Part shown: positions 12,582-25,546 of the stretch, in pieces
Layout: every line of letters starts with the position of its first letter
How positions within the stretch are numbered: position 1 is the stretch's first letter
NCBI RefSeq assembly: GCF_947179165.1
Contig: NC_077240.1
Coordinates: 80,736,001-80,800,000, forward strand
Source: Solanum dulcamara
Taxonomy: Eukaryota; Streptophyta; Magnoliopsida; Solanales; Solanaceae
DNA length: 64,000 nt
Direction: 5' to 3'
The notes under the pieces: generated by a model
The model's database searches: none
Told to the model about the DNA's origin: nothing
What the model saw: only the letters and a program-made list of their open reading frames with translations
Translations under genes and position numbers: made by a program

Positions 12582-12866
12582 TGTTATGAATTAACTAACT
12601 TGACAATTTTATAAAGGAAGAAGAACAAAAGAATATGTATATAGAAAGTATTAATAGAGAGAGTAGTAATATAGAGAGAGTAATAGTAATTCTTTCTTTT
12701 ATGTGTTTGTGTATTTTACATTGAAGTTTAAGGCTATATTTATAGCCATATTTACAAGTGGAGGAAAATATTAATGGGCATTTTACCCACTTAAAAAGTA
12801 AATGGACTATCCACCATTTTAAGTGGACAACCATTTTACTTGGTTGATATTACTTGGTTGATAATA
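12582..12866 (-). repeat. 5' LTR of the Copia element
   Basis: Same 285-base unit as 6826-7110, with G instead of T at 12616. Immediately inside it (12560-12581, minus strand CGTTATTAGCACGAAGC) is the expected position of the primer-binding site; the priming tRNA was not identified. Confidence 0.93.
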
Positions 12867-13450
12867 ATGATAACTTTTTAGTTTCTTTTTTAATGTACGA
12901 ATACTTTTTAATATGACATGGTTTTACTATGTTATGGTTGGACTTGGACTTGTTAATTCTCATGTTGCTAGAAATTTCTTTGATAATAATTTCATTGATG
13001 GTATGAATACTTTATTTGAATGATTGTGATGGAAAAGGAGAATTATTAGAGCAACTTGACATGAATATTTTATTTTTAGCGCAGACCTATGGACGATGCA
13101 CGTAGTCTATATTTTAGAATATTTAATTGCATACTTATTTGTTAATTCCTTGTTTCATATTACTTTAGTCCATGTTGATATGATACGTTTCCCCTTAAGA
13201 AAGTTTTAAAGATGTATTTTAATAAATTAATGTTATTATTAATGATGATTTGGAATTATTTTATGTAGTTCTTTACTATTAAGGGTGTTTGGAAAAAATG
13301 TATTAAACTCTTGTGATTTGCTAAAATGAATAAGTAAAATGAAACATTTATTTTTAGTATAGAGATCAAGTAAAATAAAATGAAAAGAGTAATTAAAAAG
13401 TGAACTTCCAACTGGAAAGTTAACAATTTAATAGTTGCAAAATTAATTAT

Positions 13451-13492
13451 GGGAAAATTACGCGGATAAGCAAATATATATTAGTTAATTAG

Positions 13493-13529
<37 letters not shown>

Positions 13530-13899
13530 TGAATTAATTATGGCTCGCGGCAAACATCTAGCTGTAATTACGGTTTGAGTTTTGTATAATTCGCGCGATT
13601 ATACAATTGAGTTTTGTATAGTTCGCTCGATTTATACAAACGATGTGCGCGAATTGAATTGTATAGTGAAATATACAAATACTAAAAATTGTATAGCGAA
13701 TTATAAAAACGTTGTGCATGAATTGTATAGTGAAATATACAAATGTTATACAAAAACTGCAAATTGTATAGCAAATTATACAAATGTTACGCGAATTATA
13801 CAAACGTTGTTATAACTATAGCTACGAATTGTAATTAGCAAACTATAACTATGAAACATAATTAAGATATTTTTGAATGACTATCTGCGAAAATTTCCC
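13451..13899. mobile_element. MITE with GGGAAAATT termini and internal ATACAA repeats
   Basis: The ends GGGAAAATTACGCGGATA and TATCTGCGAAAATTTCCC are inverted repeats with a few mismatches. The interior holds a (TA)n run (about 13495-13527) and about 250 bases of degenerate alternating GTATAG / TATACAAA units, some with GCGCGAATT. Open frames here come from the repeat and are not genes. No clear target duplication was found, so the superfamily is left open. The preceding 12872-13450 is AT-rich with nothing recognised. Confidence 0.7.
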
Positions 13900-14004
13900 A
13901 CTAATGACGTACCCAAAAGAAAACAAGTACTTAATAAGGCCCATTGACCAACACTAGTACCATTCATATCTTCAAGCTTCTTCAAGCACTCAAAGCAGAA
14001 TTCC

Positions 14005-15183
<1,179 letters not shown>

Positions 15184-15436
15184 CAATACATTGAGTTCTT
15201 CAATATAATATTTATTTTGATTTGTTACTGAAATTTTATCATATAACTAAATCTGTTATTACGCAAAAATGAAAGGAATCATTTTATGTAACACCAATTT
15301 GATGTGGTGAGATCATTATGTTATTTTTCTTTTCCATTGCGCCTTTACTCATAATTTCATAATCTTATTTTTGTCTTTACCCTGGTATATTATATTCTAT
15401 TTAATTATTCTACCTTTTTTTCTTTATCATGTTAAT

Positions 15437-16102
15437 TAGGGGTGTACATGAACCGGGTTGGTTCGGATTTTTTACAAACCAAACCAAACCATTTGTGTCG
15501 GGTTATTAAATCTATAAACCAAACCAAACCAATAAAAGTCGGGTTTTTCGATATCAATTTTTCTCTGGTTTTTCGGGTTTTTTCGGGTTTCTCGGGTTTC
15601 TCGGGTTTTTTGGGTTTTTTCGAATTTTTTCGGGTTTCTCATAGTATCAAATAAAAAGCACAGAGCAGTGCTTCTTAAAAAGAGTTCTAGTACAAAATAT
15701 TAACATATAAGATGGAGGCACAACACTGTTTGAAGTTTTAACTTTATAATATAACTTTATAAGATAAGTTTTTTTTGTCTATTATTTAGATGGGCTACTC
15801 AAGTCCAAATCTAAATGTAAGAAAGAAAACAAAAATTATGAAAAAATTTTAAAAAATATTAATAAATTACATTTTAATAAATATTTTTATGTATAACATA
15901 ATTTAAAAGTGGTATATCTATAATCGGGTCGGTTTGGGTTCGGTTTGACTTGTTTTAGTTAAAACCAAACCAACCCTATAATGGTCGGGTTTTTTTTTCA
16001 AACACCAAACCAAGTCAAACCAAACCACTAGTCGGGTTTTTTTCCGGTTTGGTTCGGTTTGTCGGTTTGGTGCGGTTTATCGGTTTGTACTGTACAGCCC
16101 TA
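15437..16102 (+). mobile_element. hAT-type MITE, copy B, with intact 8-base target duplication
   Basis: 666 bases from TAGGGGTGTACA to TGTACAGCCCTA, flanked on both sides by ATGTTAAT (15429-15436 and 16103-16110). The 8-base duplication and TAGGG terminus support a hAT-derived non-autonomous element. The interior has long GGTTTGG/AACCAAACC-rich arms and no transposase. It lies between SDR-3 and SDR-4 and is inverted relative to copy A. From 16111 to 16700 no gene is seen. Confidence 0.88.
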
Positions 16103-16777
16103 ATGTTAATAGTAAAAAAAAAAATTGTATGTGATTGGATTTCTATGTGAAGCATTTATAAAATCCTAATAGGTATTTGTCATCACCGATTCTAAAAAAA
16201 AAATTGATGTTATTAACAGATAGACAATTCATTTTTCTATTATGATTATTCTAACATTGTGTCATGTACTTATTTTTGGACCTCAAACTAATTTGAAACC
16301 TCTAATTAATTACTCAATTATTTGCGGGACTCAAACTAATTTAAAACAAGAAAATGTTGGGAAAACTACCTACAGTGATCTACCTATAGCTGTCCAAGAT
16401 CTAATATATTAAAGGATTTTAATTAACTTATTTATTGCTACATTTAGAAATCAACTTTCAAATGGATGTTAATACTTTCTTCGTTCATTTTTATCTGTTT
16501 AGTATTAAATTGACACATTTCTTAAGAAGCAAAAAAATAAAATGACAATTTAACTATATCATTATTTGCATATAATAAATTCAATGCTTTAGAAAATGAC
16601 TATAATTAATGATAAGGGTAAATTTAGATGATAAATTATCTCTTGATTTTCTAAACTCGATAAATAAAAATAAAAATAAGATCCATAACTTTGAAGTGTA
16701 GGGGCACACCCATAAATACAATCCGCTAATAAAAATATCTCATCTTCCTCATTTTCAAACACTTGTAGGTGAATTCC

Positions 16778-18062
16778 ATGGCCTCCATCTCCTCCATTGC
16801 TAAAAGGTATACCTTTTAAGTTGTTATGTTTTCCTTAAATGTTGAGCTCATATTATCCCATTGTAATTGTTCAATTTGTATATCTTTGATGATATTAGGG
16901 AGTTCAAACTATACCTATGTACACTTCTTAATTATTCTTTTACATAGGTTACTCCCTTCATCTAAAATTATGTGACGATATTTGATTGATTTAAAAAAGA
17001 AAAAAAAAGATATTTTTTGTTCAAGTTATGTAAAACTAGTCATAGACTTTTGGGATCGGGATAAAATGAAAAGTTTAAATTATTTCTAAAGAAGATTACA
17101 CGACATTCTTCTTGAAATAAACTAAAATTAAGAATGTCCCTTAATTTGAGGCACAAAGAATACCTAGTTCAAGTCGAAAGTAATGAATTTAATTGATGAA
17201 TATACATAATTATCTTATAATGTCGTTATTGTTTTGATTGTTCGATTGTGTCAGGCTAGAGGGAAAAGTAGCAATCATAACAGGTGGTGCTAGTGGAATT
17301 GGTGAAGTTGCAACAAGACTTTTCATCAAACATGGCGCAAAAGTTGTGATTGCAGATGTCCAAGACGATAATGGACAATCCATCATCGAAGAAATAGGCG
17401 AAAATAGAGATGTCTCCTACGTACATTGTGATGTGAAAGTGGAAGAAGATGTCGAAAATGTAGTGGACATGGCAGTTTCCAAGTATGACAAGCTTGACAT
17501 TATGTTCAGTAATGCTGGAATTCCAGGAAAACCTGATACCACCATCTTGAAATCGGACTATGAAAATTTCAAAAGTGTATTCGATGTGAACGTCTTTGGG
17601 GCATTCATGTGCGCGAAACACGCGGCTCGTGTGATGATTCCACCCAAAAAAGGAAGCATTATTTTCACTTCTAGCATTGCATCGGTCACCTATGGTGACG
17701 TGGCACACACCTATTTGGCATCGAAGCACGCGATAGTGGGGCTAGCCAAGAATTTAGGTGTTGAATTGGGACAACATGGAATTAGGGTTAATTGTGTTTC
17801 TCCATTTGGTGTGGCAACTCCAATGTTGATGAATAGTCTTGGAATTAAGGACAAAGAAAAGGTTGAGGAATTTGTGTCTCAAATTGCAAACTTGAAAGGG
17901 AAAATATTGGAGGCTGAGGATGTTGCACAAGCAACATTGTATCTTGCTAGTGATGAATCAAAGTATATAAGTGGGATGAATATTGTGATTGATGGTGGAT
18001 ATAGTACTACCAATGTTGCTCTCAAACAAGGCATTAGGAAGATGGCAGTCTTGAATGAGTAA
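16778..18062 (+). CDS. SDR-4: short-chain dehydrogenase/reductase, two exons, intact
   Basis: Exons 16778-16806 and 17255-18062 (29 + 808 nt) give 278 aa with no break. Residue positions: TGGASGIG 19-26, Asp44 at the end of beta-2 (NAD preference), SNAG 95-98, Asn122, Ser150, Tyr163 and Lys167, so the full SDR catalytic tetrad is present. The C-terminus extends to KMAVLNE. It is the closest relative of broken SDR-3. The left boundary of the 6-kb duplication lies inside its last exon at 17955, which left a copy of its final codons at 23935. The biochemical role is inferred from the family (NAD-dependent alcohol dehydrogenase of terpenoid, lignan or hormone type); substrate unknown. A CATAAATA TATA-like box precedes the ATG by about 65 bases. 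Confidence 0.9.
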
Positions 18063-18543
18063 TTTTCCTTTTTTAGATCAAAAATGTGTTCATTATGTGT
18101 AAGTTTTATCCTTTTTTTAAAAAAAAAAAAAGTTTCTCCATTTACTTGTGGATGAAAAATATTTAAAAATCAAATTCCTCCTCTACTTTAAATAATAGAT
18201 ATATTTGAATGTAATCAGAGTGCTCGTCTCTAACAAAATTAAAAGAATAAAGTTACTTAGAAAGTACATTTATGGGAGTATTTTAGAACCAACCAAAGAT
18301 ATTTCAATTTTTGAAAGTATCACAACTATTTATCAAAATTATATGTGCAAATTAAGTTATTATGCATACATATTAAAAAGGGGGGATAATTTCGTTATTT
18401 GTTTTACCATTATATCCTTTCTCTAATCACTCCTATTGGAGAGACCAATTCTAAGGACGTTTCACAATTAGTTGTTACACAATTACACTTCAGAAATGAA
18501 ACTCATGATAAAGTGATAATTTCGCTATTTGTTTTAGCATTAT

Positions 18544-18891
18544 GAGCCCGTTTGGATGGATTTCTCCTTTTTGATTTTTGGACGTGTTTGCCTAATGTTA
18601 ACTTGAAGCCATAAAATTCTTAAAGTTAGACTAAAATAAAAAGTTAGAATTTCTAACTTTTTTTTTCTAAGTGCTTAAAGCTATTTTATTTGACCATTAA
18701 AATTACTTTTATATCCTTTACATTTTAACTAAATTCCCAAACTACCATTTTTATTCTTTTAACCCTAAAATTCAAACACTTATTTTCAACATAAGCACTT
18801 TTATCCAAACAATCAACTGCTTATTTATAAAAATAAATTTCGGCACTTCATACATAAAAGTTATTTTTTTTAAGTCCATCCAAACGGGCTC
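18544..18891. mobile_element. Tourist-like MITE present only in duplication unit 1
   Basis: 348 bases between GAGCCCGTTTGGATGGA and TCCATCCAAACGGGCTC, perfect terminal inverted repeats at least 16 bases long. It is flanked by TAT at 18541-18543 and 18892-18894. The equivalent site in unit 2 (near 24508) reads AGCATTATATCATTTC with a single TAT and no element. The 3-base duplication suggests PIF/Harbinger (Tourist) origin. Confidence 0.85.
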
Positions 18892-19516
18892 TATATCATT
18901 TCTCCAACAACTTTTATTTTTTAGTCTCCCAAAATTGTCTTATTTTTGAAAAGGCGTGATACATTTTAACTTGAACTTAAATGATATTTATATTATTTAA
19001 TTTTGAGTGTGTATAAATAATTAATTAAATAAGTGAACACATACGTTCTATATAGATATATATTAGATATGAAACTCTCTAAAAAAAAAGTGAACCTATC
19101 AAAAATAATAAACGAATATTTTAATTTGGTTTTAGCTGACCATTTATTATCTTAACATTGAATGGATAAATAAATATTTAAATTTATATAAAATTAAATA
19201 TAGACATATATATTCTAAATGACATAATACACATCTTACATAATATAATATAAATTAATTAAAAAACATCTTGCAAGAATTATCATATAAAACGTACAAC
19301 TGAATTTAAATTAAAGAGCACGTCTATGAACAAATTAGTAGAGGAACACAAGCCATATGAAACTCTTGAAACAAGTGACAGTTTAGTATACTCTTCTGTA
19401 TTTTTTAATCGTCACGTTGCATTTTTCGAGAATCAATCCATTAAGCCAAAAATATACCTAATTATAATGAAAAAAAAATACATTTAATCAAAATTCATAT
19501 TTTGGTTTTTCCATTG

Positions 19517-22500
19517 ATGGGTTCGTTTAGCACAAACTTGTTCTTCTTCGTCTGTATATTACCTTTTGTATTAACAAGTTTTCGATACAATTCATTGGCT
19601 GTAGAAGAGACCCATTTGAGATCTGAAACTGAGTTGCTAATTCGTCAGCTTCTTGAATCGGCGAAGCAGCCGGAGTTTTTCGATTGGTTAAAAAGGGTTC
19701 GAAGAAGAATCCATGAGTACCCAGAATTAGCTTTTGAAGAATACAAAACGAGTCAATTAGTTCGTGATGAGCTGGATTCGCTGGGGATTGAGTATGTATC
19801 GCAGGTAGCGAAAACTGGTCTGGTTGGAACTGTCGGGTCGGGTCATCAACCATGGTTTGGTTTGAGAGCTGATATGGATGCTCTCCCTATGCAGGTAATC
19901 AATCACTTTTCTCCAGTTTCCAAGTTGGGGTTTTTTGCCGACCCTTTTCTTATTTTGTTCGTTTGGTGAAGTTTTGGATTAACTTTATCTCATGTTTGAT
20001 TTGACGTATTAGCTAAGTCTCGGAATTATTTTATCCGGCCATTTGTACTATAATGATAGAATTAATATCTCATATAGAAGAAGGTAGGAATAAAATAAGG
20101 CATAATACATACTAGAACTTGATATGCACAAGTCGGTACTAAAACTTGTATAGAGTTGAACAAGTAGACATATGCGTCCTACTTGGCATACTACGTGGCA
20201 ATTCGTGTTCTTCGCAGCATACTGTGTGTATTATGTAACATAGGACGCATGTGTCTACTTTTTTCAATTTTATACAAGTTCAAATTTTTATTTGTGGACA
20301 CCCAAAGTTGTAGGACATACATGTCAGATGAGGCCAAGTTAAATAGCGTATTTATGTATTATCTTATAAAATAATTCCATGAGATATCTTTTCTTATCCT
20401 ATACCGTGTACCAAACGACACCAATTGTTAAGCATTTTTACTAGTGCAACAAGGGCGTTTTTGTTTTTTTCCTCAATTATTCCTTTAACGTTAATTTAGA
20501 ATAGTATAGTGAAAAAGGAACGGCTTTTGGAATGATAAGTTTGAAGTGTTCTTGAGCCTAAACAGTCTTGGAGAATAAAAGTGGTTTGCACACAATTGTG
20601 GTATAGTGTACTTAATAGTACAAGTAATGTTCTAATTAAGTGTAATGTGGTGACTAGAGAGGTGGAAATCAGTCTCCTTCAGTACCAGATGAGGGATTTT
20701 TAGTCACTCTTTATAGTTTGAACTTGGAAGGTCTAGCAATTAAGAAATCCTATTTAAGATTCGGATGCTAACTCTATCCGCCAAAGCTTGGTAGATGGGA
20801 AGAAATCACCTAATAATTATAACCTTCGCTAGGCTCTGAACTTGTGTTGGTGTAAGATAGCGGGTACCCTGTGAAATTAGTCGCAGGCTGGCTAGACACC
20901 ACAACTATCAAAAGAAAAAGTTTATGACGTTAAGCAATGAAGAATTTTATTTGCTAAATGCTTAAAGAGCCATTTTGAGTCCTCACTAGTATCTAATTTG
21001 TAAGCTCAAGTCACTGCTGGTTACTTCTTTTCACATCATTTATTTTCCTTTTCTGGAATTAATCCTTGTTTAGTGAGTCCATGCATTATCACTTCTAGTG
21101 GCGTTGTTGTACAAAACTCCTCTTTTGAAACCAATATAACATGTTGACATCGTAAATTTTCTGGCTTATTTATTGAACTGCCAATTTTAGGCAACTGAAG
21201 GTAATTATATGATGCCTTAGTTTCTGTATGAAGGTTTTACCTCCAAAGTGCCATGTATCTGTTCTTTCATACTTGTTGCTCGGATAGATAACTAGATTTC
21301 CATGCATGATGCTTTTTTGAAACTGGTAAACAGAGATAAGGCAGATGGTGAGAAGAACTTCAAATTTGTTAGTACAAAATATGCATCTGATAACTTCTGT
21401 TGAAGTCACAACATCAGTATTTCACAAGTCCTCGCATGTGACCCCAATCTTCACCTTTAATCGGAGAAGGAACAGAACGATCATCAAAATGCACTCCCAT
21501 TTCCGTCATTTACTTTCTCAGTTTGCTCCTTGTTGAATTGTTTGTGCTAATAGAAACTAGAAAGAAGTCTTCTGATGAGTGAATCAAAGCATTAATTTGA
21601 AGGAATTGGTAGATTCGGAGTACAAAAGCAAGATCAATGGCAAAATGCATGCCTGCGGCCATGATGCTCATGTCACCATGCTGCTTGGAGCAGCTAGATT
21701 GCTTCAAAATAGAAGGGACAAGTTGAAGGTAAGAAAAATTGCTATTGTTTTGGCTTTTGATATAAACTATGTTCCGTCTTCGTCTAAAGTCAATAAGTTG
21801 ATATGGGTGATGTTTCACTCTGAACTGTAGGGCACGGTTAAGCTAGTCTTCCAGCCCGCAGAAGAAGGCTATGCTGGAGCCTCCTATATGATAGAAGAAG
21901 GAGCACTAGATGGGGTTAAAGCAATATTTGGCATGCATGTCTCGCCATTTGTGCCCACTGGTATTATTGATTCAAGACCTGGTCCTATTATGGCTGGTTC
22001 GGGAAGGTTTACAGCAATAATGCAAGGGAAAGGCGGACATGCAGCAGCACCACATAAAACTAAGGATCCAATTCTTGCTGTTTCTATGGCAGTTCTTGCA
22101 CTCCAACAACTTATTTCTCGAGAAACTGATCCTCTTGAGTCTAGGGTATGGTTTTCTCTGACTCCAAACAGTCAAAACAATGATTTTACTTCTTTGTTCA
22201 GAATCAAAGGGGAGCGTTGGAGTAACGGTAAAGTTATCTCCGTGTGACCTATAGGTCACGGGTTCAAGCCGTGGAAGCAGCCATTAATGCTTGCATTAGG
22301 GTAGGTTGTCTACATCACACCCCTTGGGATGCGGCCATTCCCCGGACCCTGCTAATGCGGGGTGCTTTGTGCACCAGGCTGCCCTTTTTTACTCCGTTCA
22401 GAATCCGGGATTCCATGAAGTAGGATCTAAATTTTGTTTCTGCTTATGCGCAATTACATGCAGGTTGTCTCAGTTGCATTTTTAAATGGTGGTGAGGCTG

Positions 22501-23508
22501 GAAATGTAATCCCTGAAACTGTAAAGTTTGGTGGAACGTTCCGGTTCATGACGTTTGAGGGTCATTCGTATCTTAAGCAAAGGATCAAAGAGGTATCCAC
22601 TAGAGTTTCGCCGCTACTAATAGCGTGTCTGATCAAGCTTTTGGGAAGCCAAAAGTACTTATTTTAGAAAGTTGAGGTGTTTGACCAAACTTTTAGGAAG
22701 AAACTAAATGTTTTTGTGTAATATCAGAAGTTGTTTTTCAGAAGCTAAAAATCGTAGTTTTTCCTCGAAACGTTTTTTGGAACCTTGGTCAATCACAAAA
22801 TCACTACTCTAATATAAGCAAAAGTGTTTTCCAAATTGATTAGCCGAATATGAACGCTACTCTCCAAAAGTACTTTCAAAATACGCAGATTCTGGAAGTT
22901 TGGTCAAACAGGCAATAAATCATCTACTCTCTTCAAAGTTTTAGATGATCGTCTTCCTTGAACTTTTTTATAAACTATAGCTTTGATAAACTCATCTGAA
23001 ATATCAGGTCATAGAAGTTAAACATATCATTTTGCAGTAACTTGTGCTTTACTTTTTCAGAAATCTTCAGCATTACTCATAATAAGCACTGGTTTAGATG
23101 ATTAACACTGAAAATACTTACTACTCGTAGATCATCGAGACACAAGCAAGCGTACATCAATGTTCAGCCATTGTTGATTTCGGTGAGGACTTAATGAGGC
23201 CGTATCCACCAACTCTAAACGATCCCACGATGTACGAGCATGCTAAGAAAGTTGGAGAAGTCTTGCTTGGCAAGCAAAATGTGCAGTATGCCCCGATTAT
23301 AATGGGTGCAGAGGACTTCAGCTTTTATTCCCAGAAGATGTCAGCTGCATTTTTTACCATTGGGGCACAAAATAAAACGGCCTCCGCGACTGGTGTTAAA
23401 GGTTTGCACTCCCCCTACTTCACTCTTGATGAAGATGTTCTTCCAATTGGAGCAGCTCTCCATGCTGCTGTTGCCATCTCTTACTTTGATTCACATGTTC
23501 AGACATAG
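19517..23508 (+). CDS. ILR1-like IAA-amino-acid amidohydrolase, copy A
   Basis: Exons 19517-19894, 21603-21728, 21831-22145, 22464-22592 and 23131-23508 join in phase to 1,326 nt (441 aa); all introns are GT-AG. This is the M20D peptidase family, which hydrolyses amide conjugates of indole-3-acetic acid (and in some members of jasmonate) to release free hormone. An N-terminal hydrophobic signal (about residues 7-21) suggests entry to the secretory pathway. Metal-ligand positions expected for the family are present: Cys144 and His146 in HACGHD, Glu180 in PAEEG, His204 in GMHV, His409 in GLHSPY. The C-terminus is DSHVQT, without the HDEL/KDEL-type retrieval signal found in several relatives. 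The start is the first ATG of the open frame, followed by the signal peptide. Confidence 0.93.
20102..20362. mobile_element. MITE in intron 1 of the hydrolase, copy A
   Basis: The segment between ATAATACATA and TATGTATTAT has sub-terminal inverted arms containing GACATATGCGTCCTACTTGGC and its complement GTAACATAGGACGCATGTG. The same insertion is at 26114-26373 in unit 2, so it predates the duplication. A related partial copy is near 60864. Confidence 0.7.
20640..20930. repeat. SINE-like or other dispersed repeat in intron 1
   Basis: The stretch includes CGGGTACCCTGTGAAATTAG and GGCTGGCTAGACACCAC, which resemble the ends of short dispersed nightshade repeats. The same stretch is at about 26650-26930 in unit 2. 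Termini and target duplication were not resolved, so the class is tentative. Confidence 0.35.
22206..22395 (+). mobile_element. tRNA-derived SINE (Au-like) in intron 3, copy A
   Basis: 190 bases with an A-box-like GCGTTGGAGTAACGGTAAAG, a B-box-like GGTCACGGGTTCAAGCC and a 3' end GGGCTGCCCTTTTTT-type T run (here AGGCTGCCCTTTTTT). It is flanked by GTTCAGAATC at 22196-22205 and 22396-22405. The structure matches plant Au-type SINEs. Copy B carries it at the same position. Confidence 0.8.
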
Positions 23509-23934
23509 TAGAATTACATGTTGGAGATTGAAGAATCATCCCATTTGTAAATGAAAAATGTTGTGATTTGACTTCTTTTGTTAGTAAAAAAAAAAACAAG
23601 CGTACATGATGCATGACTTCTTTTTTTTTTTTGAATGAACAAAAGGTCCACGTGGAGCCACCTCTGGGCCAACCACATCCTTCGAAAGTCGAGGATGATG
23701 AGTGTTCGTCCTCTACGTTTCTCCACTTAAATATCAAACTTAGTTCGCTTGGAGCAAGGCTCGAACTTGTGATCTATGACAAGCCCCTCAACCTTTGCCA
23801 ATTGAGTTTTTCTTAACGAATAATCCAAGTAACTTATTTCATCTCTGATACATCCATATATAAGCAAATACGAACATCTTTTTTAACATTTTCATGTCCG
23901 GTTTCACTTTTGTTTTCATTCCTCTTTTGCCCTG
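23509..23934. other. 3' flank of hydrolase copy A, no further gene
   Basis: This is 3' UTR and downstream sequence. A segment with GGAGCAAGGCTCGAACTTGTG resembles a degenerate dispersed repeat. Small open frames on both strands are short and not conserved in composition. Confidence 0.55.
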
Positions 23935-23935
23935 G

Positions 23936-24042
23936 AATCAAAGTATATAAGTGGGATGAATATTGTGATTGATGGTGGATATAGTACTACCAATGTTGCT
24001 CTCAAACAAGGCATTAGGAAGATGGCAGTCTTGAATGAGTAA
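23936..24042 (+). pseudogene. Orphan C-terminal fragment of SDR-4
   Basis: The segment encodes the last 35 codons of SDR-4 (from ESKYISGMNIVIDGG to the stop at 24040-24042), followed by the same 3' flank. It has no cofactor-binding or catalytic part. It is a by-product of the tandem duplication. Confidence 0.92.
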
Positions 24043-24717
24043 TTTTCCTTTTTTAGATCAAAAATGTGTTCATTATGTGTAAGTTTTATCCTTTTTTTAA
24101 ATAAAAAAAAAAGTTTCTCCATTTACTTGTGGATGAAAAATATTTAAAAATCAAATTCCTCCTCTACTTTAAATAATAGATATATTTGAATGTAATCAGA
24201 GTGCTCGTCTCTAACAAAATTAAAAGAATAAAGTTACTTAGAAAGTACATTTATGGGAGTATTTTAGAACCAACCAAAGATATTTCAATTTTTGAAAGTA
24301 TCACAACTATTTATCAAAATTATATGTGCAAATTAAGTTATTATGCATACATATTAAAAAGGGGGGATAATTTCGTTATTTGTTTTACCATTATATCCTT
24401 TCTCTAATCACTCCTATTGGAGAGACGTTTCACAACTAGTTGTTACACAATTACACTTTAGGAATGAAACTCATGATAAAGTGATAATTTCGCTGTTTGT
24501 TTTAGCATTATATCATTTCTCCAACCACTTCTATTTTTTAGTCTCCCAAAGTTGTCTTATTTTTGAAAAGGCATGATACATTTTAACTTGAACTTAACTA
24601 ATATTTATATTATTTAATTTTGAGTGTGTATAAATAGTTAATTAAATAAGTTGACACATATGTCCTATATGATACATGTCAATGTATGTGTCTACTTGTT
24701 TGATTTTTTATAAATTT

Positions 24718-25321
24718 AAGTGTCTGTTTCTTTGCACCCAATAAGAGCACATTTATGAACAAATTAAATTGTTATGATAGTTGAGGAAAAGCAAATAATA
24801 GAATAGATATATATTAGATATGAAACTCTCTAAAAAAAAAAAAAGAAGTGAACCTATCAAAAATAATAAACGAATCTTTTAATTTGGTTTAATCTGACAA
24901 TTTATTGTTTTAACATTGAATGTATAAGTAAATATTTAAATTTATATAAAATTAAATATAGACATATATATTCTAAATGACATAATACACATCTTGCATG
25001 ATATAATATAAATTAATTTAAGTGTCTGCTTCTTTTCACCCAATAAGAGCACATTTATGAACAAATTAAGCTGTTATGATAGTTGAGGAAAAGCAAATAA
25101 TAGAATAGTTATATATTAGATATGAAACTCTTTAAAAAAAAGTGAACCTATCAAAAATAATAAATGAGTCTTTTAATTTGATTTTAACTGACAATTTATT
25201 GTTTTAACATTGAATGTATAAGTAAATTTTAAGTTTATATAAAATTAAATATAGACATATATATATTAAATGACATAATACACATCTCGCATTATATAAT
25301 ATAAATTAATTTAAAAATATC
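24718..25321. repeat. 302-base tandem repeat upstream of hydrolase copy B
   Basis: The block beginning AAGTGTCTGTTTCTTTGCACC at 24718 recurs at 25020 (AAGTGTCTGCTTCTTTTCACC), with TTAAATATAGACATATATA, GATATGAAACTCT and similar landmarks in both. Unit 1 has only one corresponding stretch (about 19040-19260). It lies 230-830 bases upstream of the copy B ATG. Confidence 0.85.
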
Positions 25322-25546
25322 TTACATGAATTGTCATATAAAACGTACAACTAAATTTAAGTTTAAGAGCATCGTATATGAACAAATTAGTAGAGGAAAC
25401 ACAAGTCATATGAAACTTTCGAAACAAATGACAGTTTAGTATACTCTTCTGTATTTTTTAATCGTCACGAGAATCAATCCGATTAACCAAAAAATATGAA
25501 AAAAAAAATACATTTAATCAAAATTCATATTTTGGTTTTTCCATTG

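Larger units (their letters stand above)
6826..12866 (-). mobile_element. Complete Ty1/Copia LTR retrotransposon, coding region inactivated
   Basis: Two 285-base direct LTRs bound an internal region with gag and pol on the minus strand in Copia order: protease, integrase, reverse transcriptase, RNase H. The flanks read ATGAC at 6821-6825 and ATGAT at 12867-12871, a 4/5 match for the expected 5-base target duplication. A purine-rich tract (minus strand CCAAGGGGGAG, 7111-7121) abuts the 3' LTR. gag and pol are separate frames with an AT-rich spacer of about 600 bases. Five in-frame stops interrupt them, with no frameshift, so this copy cannot make its own full proteins. Confidence 0.93.
17955..23934. 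repeat. Tandem duplication, unit 1 (5,980 bases)
   Basis: The unit starts at GAATCAA inside SDR-4 and ends just before the next GAATCAA at 23935. Unit 2 repeats the same order: SDR tail, AT-rich flank, five ILR1-like exons with their introns, and downstream sequence. Exons and introns alike are nearly identical between the units. Confidence 0.93.

Noticed and set aside
13558..13815. Opposing frames rich in Asn, Cys, Ile and Tyr
   Set aside because: They arise from the ATACAA/GTATAG repeat array in the MITE at 13451-13899, not from a coding gene. The array also lacks regular spacers, so it is not CRISPR-like.
22206..22395. Possible tRNA gene in hydrolase intron 3
   Set aside because: A and B boxes are present but there is no cloverleaf. 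The T-rich 3' end and 10-base target duplications show it is a SINE.
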